A DNA stretch of 14,073 nt, taken from the NCBI GenBank assembly GCA_016717145.1, contig JADKGD010000062.1:1-14073 (forward strand), written 5' to 3'. How positions within the stretch are numbered: the first letter of the stretch is position 1; the number at the start of each line of letters is the position of its first letter. This DNA comes from Saprospiraceae bacterium (lineage in GTDB: Bacteria > Bacteroidota > Bacteroidia > Chitinophagales > Saprospiraceae). Made by a program: the position numbers and the translations under genes. Positions 1 through 9,002 of the stretch are shown here, one piece after another. Under the pieces are notes generated by a model that was not told the DNA's origin, ran no database searches, and saw only the letters and a program-made list of their open reading frames with translations.

Positions 1-1134
1 GCAGCCCACCCCAACACCATCATTTATCATATATATGGAATATATCCTATCACCAGTGTAACTACTTATACTCCCACCAAGCATTTGAGACCAGGAGGAA
101 CCGTTATTTTCTGTTATATATATTACTCCATAATATCCAACTGCCCACCCTTTTCCACTTGCATTAACAAAAATTGAAAGTAAACCAGTCTGTTCAGAAT
201 AACCGTAATTGACTTGCCATGTATTACCAGCATCAGTAGTAGTAAAAATTTTTCTCCACCAGCCATCGCGAGTACCCCCAACAGCATAACCATTATTTGC
301 ATCTTTGAAAATAAATTGAACGTATACCTCTTTGAACGTCAGTAATATTGTCAGTTTCGTGTTCAGTGTTTACTGAGTCTTGATTGTCAATTGGTCTGTA
401 CATTGTTATTGAAAGCCAGGTTTCCCCCCCATCAGTAGTCTTACCTATATAACCAGAATGATTAAGATGTTGACCTTCACCGCCTATCCAACCCACATTA
501 GCATCAATAAATTCAACACAATTCAATATAGGTGTATTCAACACAGCACCTAAAACAATGGCCTTTTCTATCCAATTAAGTCCGCCATCAGTAGTTTTTA
601 GAAATTTGATTGAACTTCTACCCCCAACAGCATATCCTAAAAATGCATCAACAAAATCCACAGAATACAAATCATAAGTAAAGCCAGATTTTGAATAAGC
701 CAGTTTGTTCCTCCATTGGTAGTCTTAAGAATAGTTTCATTTTCTCCAACGATATAGCCTATATTAAGATCATAAAATTGCAAATCGGTTAATTCGGCAG
801 TGGTTCCGCTTGTCAACTCAAACCAGTTTTTACCGCCATCATTGGTTTTAATTATTAGTCCGCTTTCACCGCATATCCAGCCAGTATTTTGGTTTATAAA
901 CTGAACTGATCTTAATTTTTAGAGTTGTGCCACTGTTTTGCTGAACCCAATCTAATCCTGCGTTAGTAGTTTTCTTAATAAACCACCCGTACCGACGATC
1001 CAACCTGTGTTATCATCAACAAAATAATTCGACCAGAGATGGTTACCCTCAGTAACAGGGTTTTGGTTATTCCACTGTGCTTGGGCAATAAAAGATGTAA
1101 CAAGAATTAAAAATACAAAGTAGCAGGTTTTCAT
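1..1134 (-). CDS. Secreted YCF48/BNR-repeat beta-propeller protein (C-terminus beyond the window; frame broken)
   Basis: The start is the ATG at 1134, chosen because a GGAGGG ribosome-binding site lies 3-8 bases upstream and the next about 20 residues form a signal peptide (MKTCYFVFLILVTSFIAQA). After it come at least seven repeats of the form GWxVGxxGxIxKTTDGGxxW, for example GYIVGENETILKTTNGG and KTTDGGLNW, with an eighth cut by the window edge. This is the YCF48-like (BNR/Asp-box related) seven-bladed propeller family. Plant and cyanobacterial members help photosystem II assembly, but in heterotrophic Bacteroidota/Ignavibacteria these are exported proteins of unknown role, usually ending in a T9SS sorting domain that would lie left of base 1. 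The frame changes near 10, 303, 680, 918 and 987, each fixable by one base, so the open pieces are fragments of one gene. It diverges from the paralog array on the right. Confidence 0.85.
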
Positions 1135-1137
1135 AGA

Positions 1138-1143
1138 CCCTCC
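1138..1143 (-). promoter_or_regulatory. Ribosome-binding site of the YCF48-like gene
   Basis: On the minus strand GGAGGG sits three bases before the ATG at 1134. It decides this start over the in-frame upstream ATG at 1152, which would put the charged-poor leader MFSGGS before the signal peptide. Confidence 0.6.
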
Positions 1144-1149
1144 AGAAAA

Positions 1150-2293
1150 CAAAAAAAAAGAAATAGTTTTACAATTTCAAACATAAGATGAGTTAGGCAA
1201 TTTAACAGATATAGCAAGTGCAGAACAATTTAACCCACTGCCCAATACTTAACCCGTATATCTAATTTCGCTTTATTTGTTATCATAGTCAAGAAAATAG
1301 TGCTTTACTATTGGAAATAATAGTTAATTAGCAACAGCTAACTTTTATCTATACAAAATAAAGATGAGTATTTTATTGAATGAAATAATTTTCTTTACTT
1401 CTAATTTGAATACGGCAATTCACTTTACTTTTTTTTATAATTGCAATACTTTATCGGAATAAATTGTGAAATTATGATAGTTGATAAAATTTCCCCTTGT
1501 AAAAATGAAAGAATCCAAATAACAGCCCTCACACCCAAAAGAATAATTATTAAATATTTTATTACAAATTCTTGTGCACAGATGACCCGATTACCACAAA
1601 CATAATTACGTACAATGAAGCGATGGGGGTCAGGTACACCATAATTTTTAAATTTCTTTGTTATTCGGGGTCATTGATTACTACATGCAGAATTAATACT
1701 TATTCAACAACCTTTTTGATATACTTTAATTACTTTCATAGTATTTAGAAACAAACCTGCTATTTATTAAATTACATTAATAATATAAAACAGATATAAA
1801 TCGTTAAAAGTTTTACTAAGCTTGTGCCAACCATTATTCAATGAACAACACTTCATAAATCCCTCTCCGGCAGAAAACTTTATTTAAATTTTGTAAAGCA
1901 TTTAAAGAAATCCAGATTACTTTAGAATGTAAAAATTTACAAATTATCATACTTGCACTTTGATCTAAATGACAATCTCTATATGCCCACAGCCTTTATC
2001 GTCGAACCAACCAGTTTTTTTTCATACTTCAATATTTATGTACATTAAAAAAAAAACTAAATAATGTTTCTTAGTGTAATTGTAGATTTTTCAAAATTCA
2101 TACCTCTAAGTAAAAATTACCTTTATTATTTACCATCTGCGATTCAAATCTTTATGTTTCAAAAGGATCAAGTATTATTTTCAGGCACTCAACTTGATAC
2201 ATATTAAATACTTGAACAAATTAAATAGTTCAAATATACAAGAAAACAAGTTTTTCGGGTAATCAGTAAATTTTATTCTAACAGGGTGGTTAA
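1150..2293. other. Long AT-rich intergenic region between divergent genes
   Basis: About 1.1 kb lies between the minus-strand YCF48-like gene and the first plus-strand paralog. I read both strands and found no open frame with recognisable protein similarity, no tRNA-like cloverleaf and no strong hairpin. It contains three copies of a GGGTCA core near 1583-1673 and, at its right end, the conserved block upstream of paralog 1. It must hold the promoters of both divergent genes. The length is large for a bacterial intergenic region, so a decayed gene or an unrecognised RNA cannot be excluded. Confidence 0.6.
2085..2203 (+). repeat. Upstream block copy A, shared with paralog 3 (possible promoter)
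   Basis: This stretch is similar by eye to 5334-5453. The best core is 2155-2201: TGTTTCAAAA, then a T-rich spacer with ATTTT, then AGGCACTCAACTTGATACA. The core ends 93 bases before the ATG of paralog 1, against 98 in the other copy. AGGCAC-N5-TTGAT resembles the sigma-54 -24/-12 layout (TGGCAC-N5-TTGCW) but lacks the C of the -12 GC. Conservation is seen directly; promoter function is inferred. Confidence 0.5.
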
Positions 2294-3420
2294 ATGACTA
2301 AAATATTGAAGTTGAGAACGCTATTAGTTATAATCTTTTTGAGTTCGACTATCTGGGCTACAAATGTAAATGGAAGATTCATTATTCTTAATAATGACAG
2401 TTCGAAAGTATCCCTCCTTCTTCAAATAAATACTAATACCGGAAGTGATGCAATGGGAGGTGCTACAATCGTCATCGGATTTGACACTTCAACGACAACA
2501 TTTAAATCTAATCCAATTAAAAACACTGATTATACGATACACAATTTCAGTGGTGGTAACTACAGTCCCGCGACTATTACCAGACCAATGAGCAACAAAA
2601 TATGGGTCAATATTGATCTGCCATTCAATAACAGCAACAACGGGACTACAGTTGCTAGCGGCGATACCTGGACGGATGTGGCAACAATTCATTTTGATGT
2701 TGCAAACGCACAAGGTCTAGCTAGTTTTTGGTGGATGACTAACAGTACTTTCTGGGGAGTGTATGATGATGACAATATATCACTATGGAATATCGGACAA
2801 TTTGAAGATCTATTAAACTTCATCATTCCCGTTGAATTAACTTCCTTTACTGCAACCACTCTATACAATAATACAGTACAATTAAAATGGATCACTGCTA
2901 CATCACTTAATAATTATGGATTTGAGGTTGAAAGAAGTGAAAAGCAAGACATAAAAGGTGAGAATTGGGAAAAAGTTGGATTTATTGAAAGTCAAGGAAA
3001 CTCAACCGCTCCAGTGGAATATATTTACACGGATATATCCATTCATAATTCATCTGTTATTAAGTACAGATTAAAAGTAATTGATATGGATGGCTCATTT
3101 ACTTATTCAGATTTTGTAGAAGTAAAAACTATTCCAATCAATTTTGAACTCGCACAAAATTATCCTAATCCATTTAACCCAAGCACGAAAATTAGCTGGC
3201 AGTCTCCTGTAAGTGGTCATCAAACGCTAAAGTCTATGATGTATTGGGAAATGAAGTTGCAACCCTTGTTGATGAATTCAAAGTTGCTGGCAGTCACGAA
3301 GTTATTTTCAACTCAGTGAACCTCGCATCCGGTGTTTATATTTATCGTTTACAGACAGATCCCTCGATCGGTTCAGAACAAACTTTTACGGAGACTAAAA
3401 AGATGATGCTTCTTCGCTAA
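2294..3420 (+). CDS. T9SS-secreted paralog 1: cohesin-like domain + FN3-like domain + sorting domain (one frameshift)
   Basis: The ATG at 2294 follows an AGGGTGG-type ribosome-binding site. Residues 1-22 are a signal peptide ending in TIWA. Residues about 23-175 form a beta-rich domain (TNVNGRF start, LLLQINTNTG, GGATIVIGFD, IWVNIDLPFNNSNNG) shared with the two genes downstream; I read it as cohesin-like, by inference. An FN3-like module follows from about 2828 (PVELTSFTA, LNNYGFEVERS, YRLKVID). The C-terminal T9SS type A sorting domain begins near 3140 with NYPNPFNPSTKISW. A single-base shift at about 3228-3232 breaks the frame; reading on in the next frame gives VYDVLGNEVATLVDEFK, LASGVYIYRL and the final KKMMLLR before TAA at 3418-3420. 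The product should cross the outer membrane through T9SS and stay at the surface or be released. Its ligand is unknown. Confidence 0.85.
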
Positions 3421-3562
3421 GCACAAATATTAGCTCTACAATTCTAGGTTGGGAGTAAGAGCTTACTTGGTTCGTTTCGAAATTATGTTACTAGTTATTG
3501 CTGACGAAATGTTTTGATGTTTTAATTAATTGTATCAGATTTTTTTAAATGGGATTGACACT

Positions 3563-4971
3563 ATGAACAAACTTAGTTTCTTTATGATGGGGATATTATT
3601 TTTTGTTTTTAACACAATTACATCCGCCACGAATGTTAACGGCCGATTCGTTGTAATAAGCACAGATAGTTCAAAACTTGAAGTGCTTCTTCAAATAAAT
3701 ACAAATACAGGCTCCGATGATATGGGAGGGGCAACGATTGTGATTGGATTTAACTGTTCTGCTTTAAGCTTCAACAGTAATCCGCAGGTTAACACAGACT
3801 ATATTTTTCATAATTTTTGCAGCATAAATTATAGCCCTGCAACTGTAACAAAGCCAACATCTGATAAATTATGGTTGAATATTGATCTTCCGTTCAACAA
3901 TAATAATAATGGAACTATTGTATCAGGAAGTAATGGGTGGACAGACGTTGCTACTTTATTCTTTGATATCATAAACCCTAGTGATACTTTAAAACTCAAC
4001 TGGTTAATGATAAATCCATATTGGGGAATTTATGATGCAAACAATACAACATTATGGAATCCTGGCATATCGGAAAATTTAAATTATGTCATTAATAGCG
4101 ATGTTATAGCTCCACAATTATTAAGTGCAACCTTTGACTGAGCTAACAACACTAGTCTTAAACTTTTCTGAGCAATTAAACAGCAGCACCGCGCAGAACA
4201 TTAATAATTATTCTATCAATAATGGTATAAGTGTTTCGAATGCTTCACTGTCAGCTACAGAAGTAACACTGACAACATCAGCTCACGAGTCAGGTGCATA
4301 CACGGTTACAGTAAATAATGTAACTGACCTTTCCGGCAATATCATAGATCCTGAGCATAACTCAGCATCAAATTATCCCCACCCGTCGAATTAAATTCTT
4401 TTATTGCAGAAGTAAAGAATAATCAGGTGTCATTAAACTGGATTACCCAAACCGAAGTAAATAATTATGGGTTTGAAGTAGAACGCTGTGCGCTAAGCGC
4501 TGAGCCCCAAGAATGGAATAAGATTGGATTTGTTGCAGGTAACGGAAATTCAAATTCACTAAAGGAATATAGTTACACTGATAAATTTCCAACCGGAGGA
4601 AGTAAATATCAATACAGATTAAAGCAAATAGATAACGACGGACAATTTGAATATTCAGAGGCCATTGAGGTCGAATTGGTTCCAACTGAGTTTACACTTT
4701 TCAAAACTATCCAAATCCATTTAATCCAAGGACAAAGATAAGTTGGCAGTCACCTGTCGACTGTCGGCAAGTATTAATAGTATATGATTTACTGGGAAAT
4801 GAAATAATTACTTTAGTTGATGGAATATAAGCTTGCAGGTAGTTATGAAATTAATTTTCAATCCGCCGCAAGTGATCAATCAACAGTCAACAGTTAGCAA
4901 GTGGAATATATATTTACAGATTGACCGTGGGCAATTATTCGGAAACGAAGAAGATGGTACTGCTTAGGTAA
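3563..4971 (+). CDS. T9SS-secreted paralog 2: cohesin-like + Ig-like + FN3-like + sorting domain (about five frameshifts)
   Basis: I chose the ATG at 3563 over the in-frame ATG at 3530 because it opens a clean signal peptide (MNKLSFFMMGILFF... to TITSA). The N-terminal domain again begins TNVNGRF and carries GGATIVIGF and LNIDLPFNNNNNG. From about 4109 comes a bacterial Ig-like (SbsA-type) module (VLNFSEQLNSSTAQNINNY, YTVTVNNVTDLSGN). From about 4382 comes the FN3-like module (VELNSFIAE, NNYGFEVER, YRLKQIDNDG), then the sorting domain (NYPNPFNP in a shifted frame near 4705, VYDLLGNEI, LASGIYIYRL, KKMVLLR). It stops at TAA 4969-4971. Frame changes lie near 4137, 4385, 4705, 4826 and 4880. It has the longest module set of the three paralogs and could be co-transcribed with paralog 1, as only 142 bases separate them. 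Confidence 0.82.
4483..4505 (+). repeat. Imperfect palindrome inside the FN3-like module of paralog 2
   Basis: The segment contains GCGCTAAGCGC (4490-4500), a perfect five-base-arm inverted repeat, flanked after two mismatches by GCT and AGC. It lies at the loop after the VER motif, where paralog 1 has an unrelated loop (SEKQDIKGEN). This is the most GC-rich short stretch of the gene. Confidence 0.4.
4881..4894 (+). repeat. Tandem CAACAGT repeat in the sorting domain of paralog 2
   Basis: Two direct copies of CAACAGT occur in a row, in the loop before LASGIYIYRL. At this place paralogs 1 and 3 have shorter, different loops (NSVN and NTSSSSGE). It is followed by TAGCAAG in the broken frame. 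Confidence 0.5.
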
Positions 4972-5548
4972 GAGAGCGTAAACGACATAGCGCTATGCTT
5001 GTAGAATGAGGATGATTGTAATAATTAATTGGAAGATGAATTGTAATTGATAATCAGTTTTAGATATTAGATGTTAATGATTATTTCATTAAAAGATTTT
5101 AGAATCTTCATTTAAAAGAAAATTAGTGCAAACAGAAATAAAAAATTGGAGGTAATCGTTTGACCAATTATTAATATTAGATTTATACTTTTTACGTTGA
5201 TGTGCTTTCGAATATTATTACATCAGTTATAATTCAATATTAGTTCATTTATTTACATTTTTTTATTCGTGTGATAAAATTTTACATACTAGTTTAAGCT
5301 TAAAATTAGACTATTTTCTTATAGTTCTGTTTTGATTTTTTCAGAAATGAGATTTACCTGTAAATATTACCTATCTCTTTTAATTATGAGCAATTAATTG
5401 TCTTGTTTCAAAAAAATGCAATTGTTATTTTTAGGCACCCAATTTGATACACACCGTCAGTTGAAAAACTCAAAAAGTTTGATGAAAAATCTTACAAAAA
5501 ATGGACACAATAGAGGCAATATTTAATGTGTTATGAGAAGGTGCAAGT
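4972..5548. other. AT-rich intergenic region between paralogs 2 and 3
   Basis: No gene was recognised on either strand in about 580 bases. Near its left end a perfect 12-base palindrome, CATAGCGCTATG (4986-4997), follows the stop of paralog 2; no T-tract follows it, so it is not a convincing intrinsic terminator. The right end holds copy B of the conserved upstream block (5334-5453). Confidence 0.6.
5334..5453 (+). repeat. Upstream block copy B, shared with paralog 1 (possible promoter)
   Basis: The core 5404-5451 reads TGTTTCAAAA, a spacer with TTATTTTT, then AGGCACCCAATTTGATACA. It matches 2155-2201 with few changes, and the weaker similarity extends left to a GATTTTTTCA/GATTTTTCA start. 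It ends 98 bases before the ATG of paralog 3. No such block precedes paralog 2. Confidence 0.5.
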
Positions 5549-6675
5549 ATGATTAAAAAATTAAAGTTGATTATTTATGGAGTAATAATCTTTATACATC
5601 AACTATTTCGGCTGCGGACATTAACGGCAGGTTTGTGGTTATAAATGTTGACAGTACCCAACTTGCGGTTCTCTTACAGGTTAACACAATAACAGGAACG
5701 AATGCAATTGGCGGCGCAACAATAGTCTTTGGGTTCGATACGTCCTCTATCAATATAAGCAGTGAACCAGTTAAAACACAGATTATAGTTTTCATAATTT
5801 CTCGGATAATTACTACTCCCCAGCTACGATAACCAGACCAATGGAAGGCAGAATATGGGTTAATATTGATTTACCTTTTAATAACAGCAACAATGGAACT
5901 CTTGTGTCAGATACTTCCGGCTGGACAGATGTCGTAACAATTTACTTTGATATTATTAATGCAAATGGATTAGCAAGTCTTAACTGGCTTTCAACCAGTC
6001 CTTTCTGGGGAATCTACGAAGATGATAATTTGACTTTACTGGAACCTAATTTATTTCAAAATTTAGTTTATACTTATGATATAACTGCTCCTCAAATAGT
6101 CAGTGCCACTCTTCTCGACTCAGTTTAACCTGGAAATTGAATTTTCTGAAACATTGGACAGTACTTCGGCGTTAAACATTTCCAATTACACTATTAACAA
6201 CGGAATAAATATTATTGGAATAAATAATTCAACCAGTCAGAATAAATTTATTATTAATACAACAGCACATACTTTTGGGCAACAATACACAATAACTGTA
6301 AATGGAGTTTCTGATCTGTCAGGAAATTTAATATCTATTAATCACAACACTTCAGAATATACTGTACCTGCAAGTAATACTGATGATGAAAAAATACCGA
6401 CAGAATTTTTGCTTTCACAAAATTATCCCAATCCATTTAATCCCTCAACTGTAATCAAATATCAGTTGCCTGTAACTAGTCAAATATCAATAAAAGTTTT
6501 TGATTTATTAGGGAATGAAGTTTCAACTCTTGTGGACGAATTCAAACAAGCCGGCATTTATGAAGTTCAATTTAATACTTCATCTAGTTCGGGTGAATTA
6601 GCTTCTGGTGTTTACATTTATCGTATACAAACAAACGAATTTACTGAAACAAGGAAGATGGTGCTATTGAAGTAG
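5549..6675 (+). CDS. T9SS-secreted paralog 3: cohesin-like + Ig-like + sorting domain (about three frameshifts)
   Basis: The ATG at 5549 follows an AAGGTG ribosome-binding site and opens a signal peptide (MIKKLKLIIYGVIIF...TISA). The N-terminal domain starts with DINGRFVV and holds GGATIVFGFD and IWVNIDLPFNNSNNG, as in paralogs 1 and 2. An SbsA-type Ig-like module starts near 6086 (APQIVSATL, FSETLDSTSALNISNY, YTITVNGVSDLSGN). The FN3-like module is absent. The sorting domain from about 6395 is intact in one frame (IPTEFLLSQNYPNPFNPS, VFDLLGNEVSTLVDEF, LASGVYIYRI) and ends with RKMVLLK and TAG at 6673-6675. Frame changes lie near 5590, 5773 and 6118. It is the last plus-strand gene and converges on the polysaccharide cluster. 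Confidence 0.85.
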
Positions 6676-6769
6676 GAGCAGCCGAACAAAGAACAATGCA
6701 TAAGAAAAACTGTTTATTAAATTATAACTAGTCATTCCTGCAAAGTTAGAAAGAGTAAAGCCCTCTGAA

Positions 6770-7928
6770 TCAAATATCAAAACTAAAATACTTTTTATAA
6801 ACTGTGTCCGGCACAATTCCAATTTTATTTCCCCATGTGATTGGTTTTTTTAATGTTTTAACTAGATTATAATAAGATTTATAATCTAAAAAGGATCTAG
6901 GTTTAGCACTCATTATTTTATCAAATTCATCATAAGTAAGATCCAGCTTCTTTAAACAATAGTCCAAAGACTCCATCCCACCAGAATAAGGGTCCTTTTT
7001 AATTACTTCAAGTGCTTCAGTCCGTGTTAGTTGACCATTCCTGACCTTAGCTGAATAATGAAGTTTCCTTTTATCGATATTAAATTTTCTTGTAAGTATG
7101 TAAGCCTGAAAGAAAGCTGTATATTTTGATTCATGGTGTTTATCACCGTAATTCTTCCAGCCCAATTCGTCTTCTAAAACACGCAGTACTTCCCTTTCGT
7201 TATAATGATAGTAGTATAGAATCCTGATTTGATTAATTTTTTTAAAAAGCGAATAGTAAAGATATTTTGTCATCGACATATTTGGAAACTTTCAACTTCA
7301 TTTTACCAAATTTTCTTTGGACATTCTGCACATATTTACCATCCATATATGTCCAGTAAGAGGTGTTGTACCCTCTGTCCGAAATGAATGACCATGAACA
7401 ATATATTTTACGTTATATTGAGCTGCCTCTGCAAACAACACGGAAAATATAACCCAATCAGTTGGGACCTCAGCATCAGGAACAGAAGCAAATAAAAAAG
7501 ATCTTTGTAAATCCTTGAATTCTTCCCAATCAGCAACGTGAGTATGTAAATCGATACCTAAAATATTCGTAGCACTTTTAATGTTTTGCACTGCTATTTC
7601 AGAATTCCATCCATTGTCAAAATGAACCGCAAGCGGTCGTAGACCAAGTTTAACAGCATTATATAATGTATATGTGCTGTCGCGCCCACCACTTACTCCT
7701 ACTATACAGTCATATTTTTTACCTTTACCTTCTTTCTTAATAGTATCAACAAGAATCTGTAATCGGTGGGGGGTTTCATCATTCAGGGATATTTTTTTCA
7801 AGATCATCATGAATTTTACAGAAAGTACACTCACCATTTTCGTCAAAGGTAATTCCTTTAACTGTATTGTCCATCAGACATCTTGTGCAGATCTTGTTAG
7901 CTTTGTATAAATAAGGAAGTATTTGCAT
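6770..7928 (-). CDS. wbuX: N-acetyl sugar amidotransferase, WbuX/WbpG family (about three frameshifts)
   Basis: The reconstructed protein is about 386 residues, the usual length of the family. It opens at ATG 7928 with two CxxC pairs (CTRC at residues 14-17, CTFC at 34-37), a likely zinc site. Then comes the PP-loop ATP-binding motif SGGRDS at about residue 79. Other family blocks are HFDNGWNS, ADWEEFKDLQRSF, HGHSFRTEGTTPL, ELGWKNYGDKHHESKYT and KFNIDKRKLHYSAKVRNGQ; the end is TGA at 6770-6772. The family activates an N-acetyl group with ATP and replaces its oxygen using ammonia from a HisH-type glutaminase, giving an acetamidino sugar. Frame changes lie near 7290, 7355 and 7805. It starts two bases after the DUF354 stop, the last gene of the operon, and the HisH and HisF-like genes are close upstream, as in known wbu/wbp loci. 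Confidence 0.88.
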
Positions 7929-7930
7929 TG

Positions 7931-9001
7931 TTACCTAAAATTGAGTTGATAATCAGGATTTTCCCGCATTGTGAGAAAACTTGAAGGATAATTTTCGATA
8001 AACCAGATCATAAATGCCGTTACATCTATTTTATCATTCAGCATTTTTTTATTTTTTATTTTCCACTCATTATTTAAATCTTTTTACTTATGAGTTTCTC
8101 GATCAATTTTATTATTTCATTATCATCTTTTAAAATGATAACACAAACCATATTTTTCATCCTGTTCTTTTTAATAACCAACAGTAAGTGAATTAACATA
8201 TATATTCGGTGTGCCGAGCACCGAACATTCAGAAGCCGTTGTTGAACCCTCGCCAATATATAGAAAAGCGGCGGCAATACCTGAGTGCAATTCGCAGGGT
8301 CAATTTTTAACCTATATTGTTGAAGACTCTCAGGTAATTCAGCTTCCAGAAGAGATGAAAATATTAAATCTATCCTTCAATCAATTAATAATTCTTTTCT
8401 TTGTATTAAATTTAATACCGCTCTGCCCTATATCATGATTTGCACCCCAGGAAACAAGCCTGATAATGATAAAATTATCCTGTGCACTAATACCAAGTCG
8501 GGATTTTATATTATCATCCGGTCGGAAATATTTTGATTAAGGTAACAAAGTTCCATAACCATCAAAAAATATCTGTTTAGATCCAAGTTTCTTACCAAAG
8601 CAAGAAGGATTTAAAACTGCGTCAGAAAAAGGATAATACATTAAATGCTCAAATTTTGCATGTTCAGTATCGTCAAATGCAATGTGAGGCTTATTTAATA
8701 ATTTTGATACATGTGCAGCATATGCTGAACCAAAGCTAAGAAAGATATCAGGTTTAAATTTTTTTGCAAGTTTGAAAATTTTATAGTCAGCTTCAAGAAT
8801 ATGAAACAATTTACCCAATAAACTTTTCCGACCTTTACCCCTGGATGCAAAATTAATATTATAATATTTTAGCAGTGAATGTGCTACCTCTTTATCACGA
8901 GCGCTGACAAAAATACAATGACCTTTATCCTCCATAATTTTTATAAAATTACGGAAATAATGTACATGTGCAGGGTGACCAATGTCGATAAAAATTCTCA
9001 T
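7931..9001 (-). CDS. DUF354 family protein, predicted GT-B-fold glycosyltransferase-like (frame broken)
   Basis: The start ATG at 9001 opens MRIFIDIGHPAHVHYFRN, the typical N-terminus of DUF354. Conserved blocks in order are FVSARDKEV, LSFGSAYAAHVSKLL, HIAFDDTEHA, then in shifted frames LVSWGANHDIGQSG, FISSEAELPESLQQYR, LYIGEGSTTASECSVLGTP and NIYVNSLTVGY. The reconstructed length is 357 residues, normal for the family, and the stop is TAA at 7931-7933. Members resemble the UDP-GlcNAc 2-epimerase/MurG fold and occur in archaeal and bacterial glycan loci; the exact reaction is not established. The ATG is one base after the wbuZ stop, so the genes are probably translationally coupled. Frame changes lie near 8560, 8530, 8355, 8290, 8130 and 8088, with in-frame stops at 8381-8383 (TGA) and 8171-8173 (TAA). 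Confidence 0.82.
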
Positions 9002-9002
9002 A

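Noticed and set aside
1..1134. Photosystem II assembly factor role for the YCF48-like gene
   Set aside because: The family name comes from phototrophs; nothing else in the window suggests photosynthesis, and secreted members are common in heterotrophic relatives.
3455..3466. Hairpin GTAAG-AG-CTTAC after paralog 1 as a terminator
   Set aside because: The stem has only five pairs with a two-base loop and no T-tract, so it is too weak to call.
3228..4890. Programmed ribosomal frameshifting in the paralogs
   Set aside because: The shifts fall at different, non-homologous places in each copy and in unrelated genes too; no common slippery site with a downstream structure was seen.
6676..6769. Bidirectional terminator between the convergent paralog 3 and wbuX
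   Set aside because: A terminator is expected here from the gene layout, but no GC-rich stem with a T-tract could be found by eye.
7674..7910. A plus-strand gene opposite the wbuX 5' part
   Set aside because: It mirrors the conserved CxxC and PP-loop region of WbuX and has no ribosome-binding site or similarity of its own.
8211..8438. A small plus-strand gene opposite DUF354
   Set aside because: The opposite strand carries conserved DUF354 sequence in shifted frames across the whole stretch; the plus-strand frame has no recognisable features.
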